64,000 nucleotides of DNA from Methylobacterium brachiatum (GTDB lineage: Bacteria; Pseudomonadota; Alphaproteobacteria; Rhizobiales; Beijerinckiaceae), in contig NZ_JAJALK010000003.1 of assembly GCF_020523825.1 (NCBI RefSeq), positions 62,001 to 126,000 on the forward strand, written 5' to 3'. This document shows positions 27,192-35,718 of this stretch, one piece after another. The notes below the pieces were generated by a model, which saw only the letters and a list, made by a program, of their open reading frames with translations, did not search any database and had not been told where the DNA came from. Made by a program: the position numbers and the translations under genes. Position 1 is the stretch's first letter; every line of letters starts with the position of its first letter.

Positions 27192-28364
27192 TTAGGGTCT
27201 GAGCACGACCTTGATGCAGTTGTCCTTCTTGTCGCGGAAGGTCTTATACATCTCGGGCCCTTGATCGAGCTTGGCCCGATGGGTGATGACGAAGGACGGA
27301 TCGATCTGCCCGTCGTCGATGCGCTTGACGAGGTCGTCCGTCCACCGGTTCACGTGGGTCTGACCCGTGCGGATGGTGAGACCCTTGTTCATCAGGGCTC
27401 CCATCGGCATCTTGTCGACAAGCCCACCATAAACGCCCGGGATCGAAAGGATGCCGGCGGGGCGACAGACGTAAATCATCTCGCGCAGCACCGAGGCCCG
27501 GTCGCTCTCGAGCATCACCGACTGCTTCAGTCGGTCGTAAGCATGTTCGAGCGCGCGCGGCGAATGCGCCTCCATGCCGACGGCATCGATGCACTTCTCC
27601 GGGCCCTTGCCGCCCGTGAGGTCGTTCAAGCGCTCGACCGTGCTTTCCTGACTGTTGTCGATCGTCGTCGCACCGCCCGCGCGCGCCATTTCCAGGCGCT
27701 CGGGCACGCTGTCGATGCAGACCACCTGCTTGGCCCCGAGCAGGAGCGCGGATCGTAGCGTCATCTGGCCGACGGGGCCGGCGCCCCAGATCGCGACCGT
27801 ATCGGTCGGCTGGATGTCGGCCTGTACGGCCGCCTGCCAGCCGGTGGGGAAGATGTCGCCGAGGAACAGGACCTGCTCGTCGCTCAGGTTTTCCGGCACC
27901 TTGATGTGCGTCTTGTCGGCAAACGGCACCCGGACATACTCGGCTTGCCCGCCCTGATAGCCGCCGGTGAGGTGTGTGTAGCCGAACAGGCCCGCTGTGG
28001 TGTGCCCGAAGGCTTTGTCGGCGATATCCTTGTTGCGGTTCGAGCGTTCGCAGACGGAGAAATAGCCGCGTTTGCACTGATCGCACTCACCACAGATGAT
28101 CGTGAACGGCACGACGATGCGCTCCCCTTTCTTGAGAGCGCCTTTGACGCCTTTGCCGGTCTCGACGACTTCGCCCATGAACTCGTGGCCCATGACGTCG
28201 CCCTTCTCCATGCCGGGCATGAAGTGGTCGTAGAGGTGCAGATCCGAGCCGCAGATCGCGCAGGCGGTGACCCTGATGATTGCGTCGCGATCATCCTCGA
28301 TCTTGGGGTCCGGGACCGTATCGCAGCGGATATCCTGAGTGCCGTGCCAAACCAGTGCTCTCAT
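27192..28364 (-). CDS. Zinc-dependent alcohol dehydrogenase (formaldehyde dehydrogenase-like)
   Basis: The 390-residue medium-chain dehydrogenase has catalytic zinc ligands Cys38 (CGSD) and His in GHEFMGEV. Four structural-zinc cysteines lie in CGECDQCKRGYFSVC, and the Rossmann motif is WGAGPVGQM. The long insertion and GYQGGQAEYVRVPFADK resemble glutathione-independent formaldehyde dehydrogenases and related alcohol dehydrogenases. The substrate is unproven. The ATG at 28364 is favoured. The 5' region contains AGGAGGAAGG on the plus strand only, so the ribosome site is weak. Confidence 0.85.
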   Translation of the reverse strand: MRALVWHGTQDIRCDTVPDPKIEDDRDAIIRVTACAICGSDLHLYDHFMPGMEKGDVMGHEFMGEVVETGKGVKGALKKGERIVVPFTIICGECDQCKRGYFSVCERSNRNKDIADKAFGHTTAGLFGYTHLTGGYQGGQAEYVRVPFADKTHIKVPENLSDEQVLFLGDIFPTGWQAAVQADIQPTDTVAIWGAGPVGQMTLRSALLLGAKQVVCIDSVPERLEMARAGGATTIDNSQESTVERLNDLTGGKGPEKCIDAVGMEAHSPRALEHAYDRLKQSVMLESDRASVLREMIYVCRPAGILSIPGVYGGLVDKMPMGALMNKGLTIRTGQTHVNRWTDDLVKRIDDGQIDPSFVITHRAKLDQGPEMYKTFRDKKDNCIKVVLRP

Positions 28365-29219
28365 GGACCGTCTCCCCAATCAGGAGGAAGGATTCTCGAC
28401 TCTGCTCAAGGGTGCTCCTGCATAGAATGTATTCGCGCCGGAATGTTTCCCGGGTCTACACTATAAAAACCAATTGTAATAAAATGACACCCCGTTCTTA
28501 CCTTGACCATTGTAGATATTGGCCGCGAAAGCTGGACGATAGGCGGCCATTGACGCGAAGACTTGGCGGCGCTCGGAAGAGGCGGCGTTCCACACCAGCT
28601 GCGCGGATCCGAGGCCGGGCATGGGGCCCGCCCTGGCGGAACGGCGCAGCGCTCAACGACGTCCGCGTCCTCGACGCCTGACATGCTGGGACGCCTCCGT
28701 GCACGCCATAGGACCGGACGCGGGTTAGGACCGCCTCATGCCCGAAGCCCCAAGGGCTGTCCGCGCGGCCCATATCGGTCGATGGCAGCACCCCTCATGC
28801 GGACCCGTTTCGGTCCCCAGGATCCGTCCCTGCGCTCGCAATGAGGGTGGGGCAGCGGCGAACCTGCCGGTTTTCCGAACCGCTCCCCGATCCCGAAGTG
28901 CCGGAGAGGGCTTCGAAGCCGGCGTTCCGCTAGCCCCGCGTTTTCCGGAGGACTTCGTCGAGGTCCCGCGATCGTCGGTCGCCAGACAGGACCGAGATAA
29001 AGAGTCGCGGCGATCGGGCCCGGACGACGCCGCGTCGCGTGCTGGGAAGCGAAAACCGGACGCCCGCGCATCACCGCCCCGCCTCAAGCCGATCCCCGAA
29101 ACCGAACCCTCCCCGCCTGCCTCCGGCACGCCCGCGCGCACTGACGCAGCCCTACCCAATCGACAGGGCGAGCGCGCCGCAGCCCTTGCGCACGCCCCCG
29201 CGATCACGCATATACGGTG
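28365..29219. other. Long gene-poor region
   Basis: In these 855 bases, several frames over 90 codons exist on both strands, but all overlap each other, are Arg/Pro/Ala-rich and lack domains. An AT-rich patch at 28459-28486 could be a promoter. The segment TGCGCTCGCAATGA near 28832-28846 matches part of the 14269 repeat in inverted form. No tRNA-like fold was found. Confidence 0.5.
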
Positions 29220-29234
29220 AAACAAAACAGGAAC
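29220..29234 (+). promoter_or_regulatory. LexA-box-like sequence
   Basis: AAAC-N7-GAAC is one base off the alphaproteobacterial LexA box GAAC-N7-GAAC. It lies 62 bases before the 29297 start. If real, the downstream pair is DNA-damage induced. A single near-match could be chance. Confidence 0.35.
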
Positions 29235-29296
29235 AAAGAGCGTCGCCGTAGAAAGCTGTGGATGACGCAGCTCTCTCACACCGGAACGAGCCCCGC

Positions 29297-29983
29297 ATGC
29301 GAACCGCCGACAAGCAGATCGCCGACATCCTAGTGCGCTACGGGGAGCCCTTCGGGGGCAACGTCTGGCGCGTGCAGGGCACGGCCGTGATCTATCACAA
29401 GACCCTGGAGCGCATCGCCGCGCAGGCCGGGATCGTGTTCGATCCGCCGACCATCATCCGGGCCGAGCGCGACGAGGCCGTGCTGCTTGTGACCGGGCGC
29501 CTGCCCGGGGCCAAGGCCGGCGCGAAACAGACCGCCGACCGGATCGAGTGGTCGATGGGCGAGGCTTTGGTCAACGTGAATTACCGCGTCTCGGGCAAGC
29601 AGGCGGCCTACGTCTACGCCATGGCCGAGAAGCGCGGGAAGGACCGCGTCATCCTCAAGCTGATCGAGCTCCACGGCCTGGTCTACTCGGAGGAGGAGGC
29701 CGACGAGTTCCGCGCCCAGCTGCCGACTGTCCGGGCGGTGGACGAGGATTTCGAGGAGGCCCAGCCCTTCGACGAGGTCACCGAGGCCGAGGGCGACCTC
29801 AAGCGCCGGATCGACGAGGCCGAGACGATCAACGCGGTGACCGACCTGATGCTCGACGGCGCGACCCAGGCGATCCTGGCGGCGATGCCGCCCGGCACCC
29901 GCGACGAGGTCCGCGACTACGCCAAGGCGCGCCTCGTGTCTTTGGGCTGGCCGAAGCGCACCGGCCGCCGCAGCGCCGCCTGA
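29297..29983 (+). CDS. Phage-like protein of unknown function (possible DNA-annealing type)
   Basis: The 228-residue protein has residues 14-60 reading like a small alpha/beta domain (VWRVQGTAVIYHKTLERIA). Near 110-130 is YAMAEKRGKDRVILKLIELHG followed by an acidic YSEEEADEF. The A-M-A-E-K-R-x-K-D-R-x-I-L-K pattern occurs, from memory, in phage and plasmid proteins of unknown function and recalls the helix of Rad52-like annealing proteins. The C-terminus is basic (KRTGRRSAA). The ATG at 29297 is chosen over 29258. A 103-residue partner follows 35 bases downstream. Confidence 0.6.
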   Translation: MRTADKQIADILVRYGEPFGGNVWRVQGTAVIYHKTLERIAAQAGIVFDPPTIIRAERDEAVLLVTGRLPGAKAGAKQTADRIEWSMGEALVNVNYRVSGKQAAYVYAMAEKRGKDRVILKLIELHGLVYSEEEADEFRAQLPTVRAVDEDFEEAQPFDEVTEAEGDLKRRIDEAETINAVTDLMLDGATQAILAAMPPGTRDEVRDYAKARLVSLGWPKRTGRRSAA

Positions 29984-30018
29984 ACCCCCATACCATCCCC
30001 CAACCGCAGGAGACCGCC

Positions 30019-30330
30019 ATGCATCGCGCGCCGAGCCGCCGTACCCTGAAGGCCCGCCGGGACCATCACCGGAACTGGAGCATCGAGACCCTGTCCTACA
30101 GCCCGACCCGGATCGTGCGCCTGGGCGAGGAGAAGGTCGCGATCCTGTTCCCGCCGGTGGAGCCGGGGGCCGAGTGGCAGCTCTACCCGCATCCCGACAC
30201 GTTCCCGGGGCTCAATTTCGACGGGCTGCCCGAGCCCCTGCGCCCGGAATTTCTGGGGTTCTCGGACCTGCCCGCCGTCGAGCGGTTCCTCGGCATCGGC
30301 GACGTGGCGCCGACCGCTTTGGCGGCCTGA
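30019..30330 (+). CDS. Small protein of unknown function, partner of 29297 gene
   Basis: The 103-residue protein has a basic N-terminus (RAPSRRTLKARRDHHRNW), then a compact acidic part ending in LPAVERFLGIGDV. GCAGGAGACC gives a good ribosome site. It is not recognised. Spacing suggests an operon with the preceding gene. Its TGA abuts the opposite-strand tRNA methyltransferase-like stop. Confidence 0.6.
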   Translation: MHRAPSRRTLKARRDHHRNWSIETLSYSPTRIVRLGEEKVAILFPPVEPGAEWQLYPHPDTFPGLNFDGLPEPLRPEFLGFSDLPAVERFLGIGDVAPTALAA

Positions 30331-31080
30331 TCAGGCCGGCGGCCAGGGGGCGCCCCGGTGGAGCGCCTCGGCCTCCGGGGTGAAGGTCCGGGGATCGTCA
30401 CCGTGCAGCACCAGGGGCGGCAATAGGCTTGGCGCCGCCCGGCTGCCCCGTGTCGCGGCGATCAGCACCCGGATCGCCGGGGCCTCGGCTCTGGCATGGA
30501 CCGGGCGGATCGCGATCCCGCCGTAGCGGCCCTTGAGCGCCTCCAGGCAGGCCGGGAGGGCATCGGCCCGGTGGATCAGCCCGAACCGCCCCCCCGGCCG
30601 CAGGATCGTCGTGCAGGCGCGGATCCAGAGGTCCAGGCTGCCCTCGGGGAATGTGTGCGCCGTGGCCTTGCCGGGATGCGGGGAGGGGCGGTGGCGGCCT
30701 TCCGTGAAGAACGGCGGGTTGGTCAGGACGAGGTCGAAGCTGTCCGGTTCCAGCCCGGCGGCGCGGCGCTCGGCCGCGGGGGCGAGCATGTCGGCCTTGA
30801 TCACGGTCGCGTCGAGCCCGTTGAGGGCGGCGTTCGCCCGGGCCAACCCGGCCAGGTCCGGATCGCGCTCCACCAGGGTCGGGCGGCTGCCGGGGTTGAG
30901 CGCCGCGCAGGCCAGGCCCACCGCGCCGGTCCCCGCGCCGACATCGCAGAACCGCTCCCCCGCCGCCGGCGCCAGCCATCGGGCGAGCAGCACCGCGTCG
31001 GTCCCCGCCCGGTGCGCCCCCCGTTGCGGCTGGTGCAGGCGCAGGATCCCGCCCAAGAACGCGTCCGGCGCGTCGCTCAC
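30331..31080 (-). CDS. TrmN6-like methyltransferase (tRNA1Val A37 type)
   Basis: The 249-residue protein has the SAM motif I FCDVGAGTGAVGLA near residues 45-58 and the NPPF N-methyltransferase motif near 117. LGGILRLHQPQRGAHRAGTDAVLLARW at the N-terminus is the TrmN6/YfiC pattern. It methylates N6 of A37 in tRNA-Val or a related target. The GTG at 31080 overlaps the DUF2007 stop (GTGA), which decides the start over 31143. Confidence 0.85.
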   Translation of the reverse strand: MSDAPDAFLGGILRLHQPQRGAHRAGTDAVLLARWLAPAAGERFCDVGAGTGAVGLACAALNPGSRPTLVERDPDLAGLARANAALNGLDATVIKADMLAPAAERRAAGLEPDSFDLVLTNPPFFTEGRHRPSPHPGKATAHTFPEGSLDLWIRACTTILRPGGRFGLIHRADALPACLEALKGRYGGIAIRPVHARAEAPAIRVLIAATRGSRAAPSLLPPLVLHGDDPRTFTPEAEALHRGAPWPPA

Positions 31081-31301
31081 GGGTCGCGCAACTCGTGGGC
31101 GAGCCCGGCATCCTTCAGCAATCGGCGGGCCTGGGGTGCCCAATCCCCCGGCACCATCAGCCGCTGGCCGAACGCCCCGATCGAGCCTTCCATCACGCTC
31201 ATATGCGTGTCGGCCACCAGGACCGGGATCTCGGCTGCTTCGAGCACCGAGCGGGCGAAGCCGATCAGGACCGGGTCATTCGCGGAAATCAGCACGATCA
31301 T
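31077..31301 (-). CDS. DUF2007 family protein
   Basis: A 74-residue protein, short and easily missed. MIVLISANDPVLIGFARSVLEAAEI and MEGSIGAFGQRLMVP match the DUF2007 putative signal-transducing family. It is translationally coupled to the TrmN6-like gene and divergent from polyprenyl diphosphate synthase, an arrangement common in Hyphomicrobiales. Its role is unknown. Confidence 0.85.
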   Translation of the reverse strand: MIVLISANDPVLIGFARSVLEAAEIPVLVADTHMSVMEGSIGAFGQRLMVPGDWAPQARRLLKDAGLAHELRDP

Positions 31302-31469
31302 CGCAATTCTTCGGCGGGAGGCTGGGCTTCCGGCGCATTCGTCGCGTTCGCTGCGCAGGCTCGTCGCACCATATCCCGGTGGCGCCGATGTTGCGGCGCC
31401 GCGAGGCGCGTGCGAAGGGATCGCCCGCTCCCTGCGGGGGAACCGGACTGGAGGTCGCGGATCTTGGGT

Positions 31470-32489
31470 ATGGCCCTCTCCATCGAGAATCCGAAGCCCG
31501 AGGCCGAGGCGGGGCTGAACGACCTCGTCGCGCTGGTGGCGGACGGCATGGCCCGGGTCAACACCACGATCCTGTCGCGGACCGGCTCCGACGTGGCGAT
31601 GATCCCGGAGGTGGCCAACCACCTGATCGCGTCCGGCGGCAAGCGCCTGCGCCCAATCCTGACGCTGGCCTGCGCCAAGCTCTGCGGCTATGCCGGCGAC
31701 GCCGACGGCGACGTGAAGCTCGCCGCCAGCGTCGAGTTCATGCACACCGCGACCCTGCTGCACGACGACGTGGTCGACGAGAGCGACATGCGCCGCGGCC
31801 GCGTCGCCGCCCGGATCAAGTGGGGCAACGAGGCCTCGGTGCTGGTCGGCGACTTCCTGCTCGGCCAGGCCTTCCGGATGATGGTCGAGGTCGGCTCCCT
31901 GCGGGCGCTCGACATCCTGTCCGCCGCCGCCACGGTGATCGCCGAGGGCGAGGTGATGCAGCTCACCAACGCCAAGAACCTCGAGACCGACGAGGCCGCC
32001 TATCTCGCAGTGATCCGCGGCAAGACCGCTGAGCTGTTCGCCGCCGCCTGCGAGGTTGGGCCGGTTCTGGCCGGCCGGCCGAAGGCCGAGCAGGACGCCG
32101 CCCGAGCCTACGGGATGAATCTCGGCATCGCCTTCCAGCTCATCGACGACGTGCTCGATTACGGCGGCACCTCGGCCGAGCTCGGCAAGAATGTCGGCGA
32201 CGATTTCCGCGAGGGCAAGATCACGCTGCCGATCGTCTTGGCCCACCGCCGGGCGAGCGAGGGGGAGCGCGGCTTCTGGCGGCGGACTCTCCAGCAGGGC
32301 GAGATCGGCGAGGACGACCTCGGCACCGCCCTGGACCTGCTCCAGCGCCACGGCGCCCTGGAGGAGACGGTGGCCCGCGCCCACCAGTACGGCGCCCAGG
32401 CCCGCGCCGCCCTCGACATCTTCCCGGACGGGCCCGTGAAGGCCGCGCTCAACGGCGCCGTGGAGTTCTGCGTCGCCCGCGCGCGCTGA
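31470..32489 (+). CDS. ispB: Polyprenyl (octa/decaprenyl) diphosphate synthase
   Basis: The 339-residue trans-prenyltransferase makes the ubiquinone side chain. The first Asp-rich motif is LLHDDVVDESD near residues 95-105, the second QLIDDVLDYGG near 220. SGGKRLRP is the substrate Lys-Arg region. Chain length (C40 or C50) cannot be read with certainty; in this lineage decaprenyl is expected. Start 31470 is preferred: a GGAGG lies 17 bases upstream, weak in spacing. Confidence 0.93.
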   Translation: MALSIENPKPEAEAGLNDLVALVADGMARVNTTILSRTGSDVAMIPEVANHLIASGGKRLRPILTLACAKLCGYAGDADGDVKLAASVEFMHTATLLHDDVVDESDMRRGRVAARIKWGNEASVLVGDFLLGQAFRMMVEVGSLRALDILSAAATVIAEGEVMQLTNAKNLETDEAAYLAVIRGKTAELFAAACEVGPVLAGRPKAEQDAARAYGMNLGIAFQLIDDVLDYGGTSAELGKNVGDDFREGKITLPIVLAHRRASEGERGFWRRTLQQGEIGEDDLGTALDLLQRHGALEETVARAHQYGAQARAALDIFPDGPVKAALNGAVEFCVARAR

Positions 32490-32498
32490 AGCGGCGGC

Positions 32499-33485
32499 TC
32501 AGGCTGCGTCCTGCAGAGCCCTTGCAGGCCCGGTGGTGAAGCTGCGTCGGTAGGCGGTGGGCGTCACGCCCAGGAGGCTGCGGAAATGGCTGCGCAGGGC
32601 CGGCGCCGAGCCGAACCCGACCAGCCGGGCGATCTCGTCCACCGAGCGGGTCGTCTCCTCGAGCATCGTCCGCGCCTCTGCCAGCCGCTCGGCAATGAGC
32701 CAGGTCCCCGGCGCCTGGCCGGTGGCGTCGCGCACGTGGCGGTGGAGGCTGCGCAGGCTGAGCCCGGCCTCGGCCGCCATGCGCTCGACCGTCCAGGTCT
32801 CGCCGAGCGTCTCACGGACGCGATCGAACAGGAGCCCGAGCTTGGCGCCGGCCCGCTTCGGCACGGGCCGCTGGACGAACTGCGCCTGGCCGCCGTCCCG
32901 ATGGGCATGGACCACCATGCGGCGGGCGACCCGGTTGGCGATCTGCGCGCCGAAATCCGTCCGCACCACATGGAGGCACAGGTCGAGCCCGGCCGCGCTC
33001 CCGGCCGATGTCAGGATCGCGCCCGCATCGACATACAGAACGTCGGCAGCGACCTGCACGCCCGGATAGGCCGCGAGCCGGTCGGTGAAATGCCAATGGG
33101 TCGTGGCGCGGCGCCCCGCCAGGAGCCCCGCCTCGGCCAGCACGAAGGCCCCGGCGCAGATCGAGACGAGGCGAGCCCCGCGCGCATGCGCGCGCCGCAA
33201 CGCGTCGAGCAGGGCGGGCGGGATCGCGCCGGTGGGGCCGCGCCAGCCCGGGATCACGATCGTGCCGGCGCCGTCGAGCAGTTCGAGGCCGCCATCGGCC
33301 TGGATCACGACCCCGCCGCTGCCGCGCAGCGGCCCCGGTTCGACGGCCGCGATGGCGCAGCGATACCAGTGCGCGCCGAATTCCGGCCGGGGCAACGCGA
33401 AGACCTCGACGGCGCAGCCGTACTCGAAGGTGCAGAGCCCGTCATAGGCCAGGATGACGACGGTGGGACGGCGCGATTTTGGCAT
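32499..33485 (-). CDS. GlxA/FtrA-type AraC regulator (DJ-1/PfpI domain)
   Basis: The 328-residue protein has an N-terminal DJ-1/PfpI-like domain (VVILAYDGLCTFEYG; VSICAGAFVLAEAGLL with the nucleophile-elbow Cys; RRATTHWHF). The C-terminal AraC helix-turn-helix has WTVERMAAEAGLSLRSLHRHV. It lies divergent from a glutathione transferase 104 bases away and is likely its regulator. The ATG at 33485 is preferred to the earlier 33521. Confidence 0.88.
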   Translation of the reverse strand: MPKSRRPTVVILAYDGLCTFEYGCAVEVFALPRPEFGAHWYRCAIAAVEPGPLRGSGGVVIQADGGLELLDGAGTIVIPGWRGPTGAIPPALLDALRRAHARGARLVSICAGAFVLAEAGLLAGRRATTHWHFTDRLAAYPGVQVAADVLYVDAGAILTSAGSAAGLDLCLHVVRTDFGAQIANRVARRMVVHAHRDGGQAQFVQRPVPKRAGAKLGLLFDRVRETLGETWTVERMAAEAGLSLRSLHRHVRDATGQAPGTWLIAERLAEARTMLEETTRSVDEIARLVGFGSAPALRSHFRSLLGVTPTAYRRSFTTGPARALQDAA

Positions 33486-33589
33486 GATCCCGCTGGTAAT
33501 GGCCGATCGTGCCACTGGCAACGGAGGCGCGCACCGGGGACATTTCGCCTGTCCGCACAGAGGGATGCGGTCAGTCTGAGGATGTCGCC

Positions 33590-34204
33590 ATGCGCCTGAT
33601 CGGTATGCTCGATTCGCCCTATGTCCGACGCGTCGCGATCACGATGCGGCTGGCCGACATCCCGTTCACCCTCGAGCCGCTGTCGGTGTTGCGCAACATC
33701 GACGCCTTCCGCGCCCTCAACCCGGTGATCAAGGCGCCGACCCTGATCACCGAGGCCGGGATCGTGCTGATGGATTCGACGCTGATCCTGGCCCACCTGG
33801 CCGAATTGCATCCCGAACGCGCCCGCCTCATGCCCGCGACGCCGGATGCCCATGCCCGGGCCTGCCGCATCCTCGGCCTCGCCCTGGCGGCCGCGGACAA
33901 GACGGTGCAGCTGGTCTACGAGCGCAACCTGCGCCCCGAGGAGAAGCATCACGCGCCGTGGCTCGAGCGCGTCCGAGCGCAGCTCGCGGCCGCCTATGCG
34001 GAGCTGGAGCGGGAGGTCGGTGCGCGGCAGCCCTGGCTGTTCGGGCCCGAGCCGCTTCAGCCGGACATCACCGCCGCGGTGGTCTGCCGCTTTACCCGGA
34101 GCGTCCAGGGCGATGCGCTCTCGGAGGACGCGCATCCGAACCTCACCGCCCTCTGCGCCCGCGCCGAGACGCTGCCGGCCTTCACGGCGTGCCCGTTCCG
34201 GTAG
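33590..34204 (+). CDS. Glutathione S-transferase
   Basis: The 204-residue protein has a thioredoxin-fold N-terminus, MRLIGMLDSPYVRRVAI, with Ser-Pro-Tyr at the glutathione site, then NPVIKAPTL with the cis-Pro, and STLILAHLAEL. The C-terminal domain is helical. It is a different class from the transferase at 4047. GAGGATGTC precedes the ATG weakly. It is divergent from the FtrA-type regulator. Confidence 0.87.
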   Translation: MRLIGMLDSPYVRRVAITMRLADIPFTLEPLSVLRNIDAFRALNPVIKAPTLITEAGIVLMDSTLILAHLAELHPERARLMPATPDAHARACRILGLALAAADKTVQLVYERNLRPEEKHHAPWLERVRAQLAAAYAELEREVGARQPWLFGPEPLQPDITAAVVCRFTRSVQGDALSEDAHPNLTALCARAETLPAFTACPFR

Positions 34205-34216
34205 CCGCCGGCGGCC

Positions 34217-35095
34217 TCACGGCGCGCGGGTGGACAACCACCAATCGCCGCCATCGTACCAGCAACTCGCATCGGGCTTCTCGCCGAAGCGGATCGCGCG
34301 GACGGCCATCAGGGGCCCCCGGGCGAAGGCCTCCGACAACCCCTCCGTGTCAGCCTCCGGCAGCCCCTGCAGGGGGATGAAGACCGAGGGCGAGACGAAC
34401 CGGGCCGGCCATGCGGCGGCACCGGCGACCTTGCGGATCAGCAGCATGCCGCCCCGGCCGTAGCGAGGCTGGAGCGGGAACAGCAGCCGCCCGTCCGGCC
34501 GCAGGGCATCGAGCCAGGCGCGCGCCGGGCGCGGTGCGCCGGCATTGACGTAGATCGCGTCGGCTTGCGGCAGCCCGTCCGACGCGCCGGAGCGCGCCTC
34601 GACCCGGGCCCAGGGCCAGGGCGCAAGGTTGCGCGCCGTCCGCTCGGCGAGGCCGGGATCGATCTCGAATCCGTGGACCTGGCCCTCCGGTCCGACCAGA
34701 TGGGCGAGCAGCGCCGTGTAATAGCCGCTGCCGGTGCCGACCTGGATCGCGGTCTCACCGGGCTGGGGCGCCAGCGCGTCGAGGCACAGGGCGTGCAGGC
34801 TCGGTTGGCCGATATTGATGGAGCGGGCGGCGTCGAGAGCGACCAGCACATCCTGGTAGAGAAAGGCCGGATCGTCGTCCGGGGTGGTCACGTAGGGCGA
34901 CCCGCGGTCCCGCGACCGCCAGACATTGGCGGCCAGGATCGACCAGGGACCCGGCCCGGCGAACGGCTCGCGCGGGACCGCCGCGAAGGCCTCCTCGATG
35001 CGCCCGTCGGCCGCCGCGCTCTGGCCCGCCACGAGGGACGCGTAGAAGCCGCGAAGTTTGACGCTGCGCGCGTCCGAACCGGCTCGATCCGCCAT
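34217..35095 (-). CDS. Protein-L-isoaspartate O-methyltransferase-family protein
   Basis: The 292-residue protein has SAM motif I AIQVGTGSGYYTALLA near residues 112-127 and the PCMT-like PREPFAGPGP region near 42. Length exceeds classical Pcm (about 220) because of a C-terminal extension. Repair of isoaspartyl residues is the family role, but divergent members act on other substrates. The stop lies 12 bases from that of the convergent GST gene. Confidence 0.82.
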   Translation of the reverse strand: MADRAGSDARSVKLRGFYASLVAGQSAAADGRIEEAFAAVPREPFAGPGPWSILAANVWRSRDRGSPYVTTPDDDPAFLYQDVLVALDAARSINIGQPSLHALCLDALAPQPGETAIQVGTGSGYYTALLAHLVGPEGQVHGFEIDPGLAERTARNLAPWPWARVEARSGASDGLPQADAIYVNAGAPRPARAWLDALRPDGRLLFPLQPRYGRGGMLLIRKVAGAAAWPARFVSPSVFIPLQGLPEADTEGLSEAFARGPLMAVRAIRFGEKPDASCWYDGGDWWLSTRAP

Positions 35096-35138
35096 CCGCT
35101 CACCCCATGGGGGAGGAAACCCGCGGTCCCATTTCGCG

Positions 35139-35567
35139 TCAAGATGCCGCGGGTGTCAGCGCATCGGCCAGAGCCGGCGCCAAGCCGCGCAACTCCTCCA
35201 GATGCGCGGCGGTCAGGGCCCGCAGCAACGCTTCGGCCCGGGGCGTCAGCGCGAGCTCGCTGCGCCGGCGATCCTCGGTCGACCGCGCCTTGGTCAACAG
35301 GCCGCCCTCGACCATCCGGGCGACCAGCTCGGCCGCGCTGTGCGGTGCGATCAAGAGCTGCTCGGCCAGCAATCCGACCGTCGGCGGCGCGCGACCGGCA
35401 TGGCCGGCCAGGGCCAGGAGGGCCTGGTGCTGCTGGGGCGGGATGCCGGCCCGGGCTGCCGCCGCCTCGCTGAAGGCCAGGAAGCGCCGAAGCCGATACC
35501 GGAACTCGGCCAGCGCGGCGTACTGCTCCTGGGAGAGCGGCCCGGTCTCAGGATCGTCGGCGTCCAT
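35139..35567 (-). CDS. MarR-family transcriptional regulator
   Basis: The 142-residue winged-helix protein shows the MarR pattern: QHQALLALAG, then TVGLLAEQLLIAPHSAAELVARMVEGGLLTKARSTEDRRRSELALTPRAEAL, with the DxRxxxLxLTxxG-like wing. It is divergent from a ClC channel gene; a palindromic candidate operator lies between. The ATG at 35567 is preferred to 35606. Confidence 0.9.
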   Translation of the reverse strand: MDADDPETGPLSQEQYAALAEFRYRLRRFLAFSEAAAARAGIPPQQHQALLALAGHAGRAPPTVGLLAEQLLIAPHSAAELVARMVEGGLLTKARSTEDRRRSELALTPRAEALLRALTAAHLEELRGLAPALADALTPAAS

Positions 35568-35675
35568 GTTGGTCTCCCGGCCGCTCCCGCGCGGCGCCCA
35601 GCGCACCGGCGTGCCGATCCATAGGCGCTCGCCGTCCCCGTCGCACCGTCACGCAGACCCGCGGTCATTGAATAT

Positions 35676-35688
35676 ATCGTATCACGAT
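35676..35688. promoter_or_regulatory. Putative MarR operator
   Basis: ATCGT-ATC-ACGAT is a perfect 5-bp inverted repeat inside an AT-rich segment (about 35671-35696). It lies 30 bases before the ClC start and 108 bases before the MarR start, where it could block the ClC promoter. Confidence 0.55.
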
Positions 35689-35718
35689 GTAATTAGCCGC
35701 GGGCGGATGGAGGATCGG

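Noticed and set aside
28710-28830. Possible tRNA gene
   Set aside because: No cloverleaf with a T-arm GGTTCRA and a matching acceptor stem can be folded.
28725-29279. 184-codon minus-strand and 160-codon plus-strand frames in the gene-poor region
   Set aside because: They overlap each other, have low-complexity composition and no ribosome sites.
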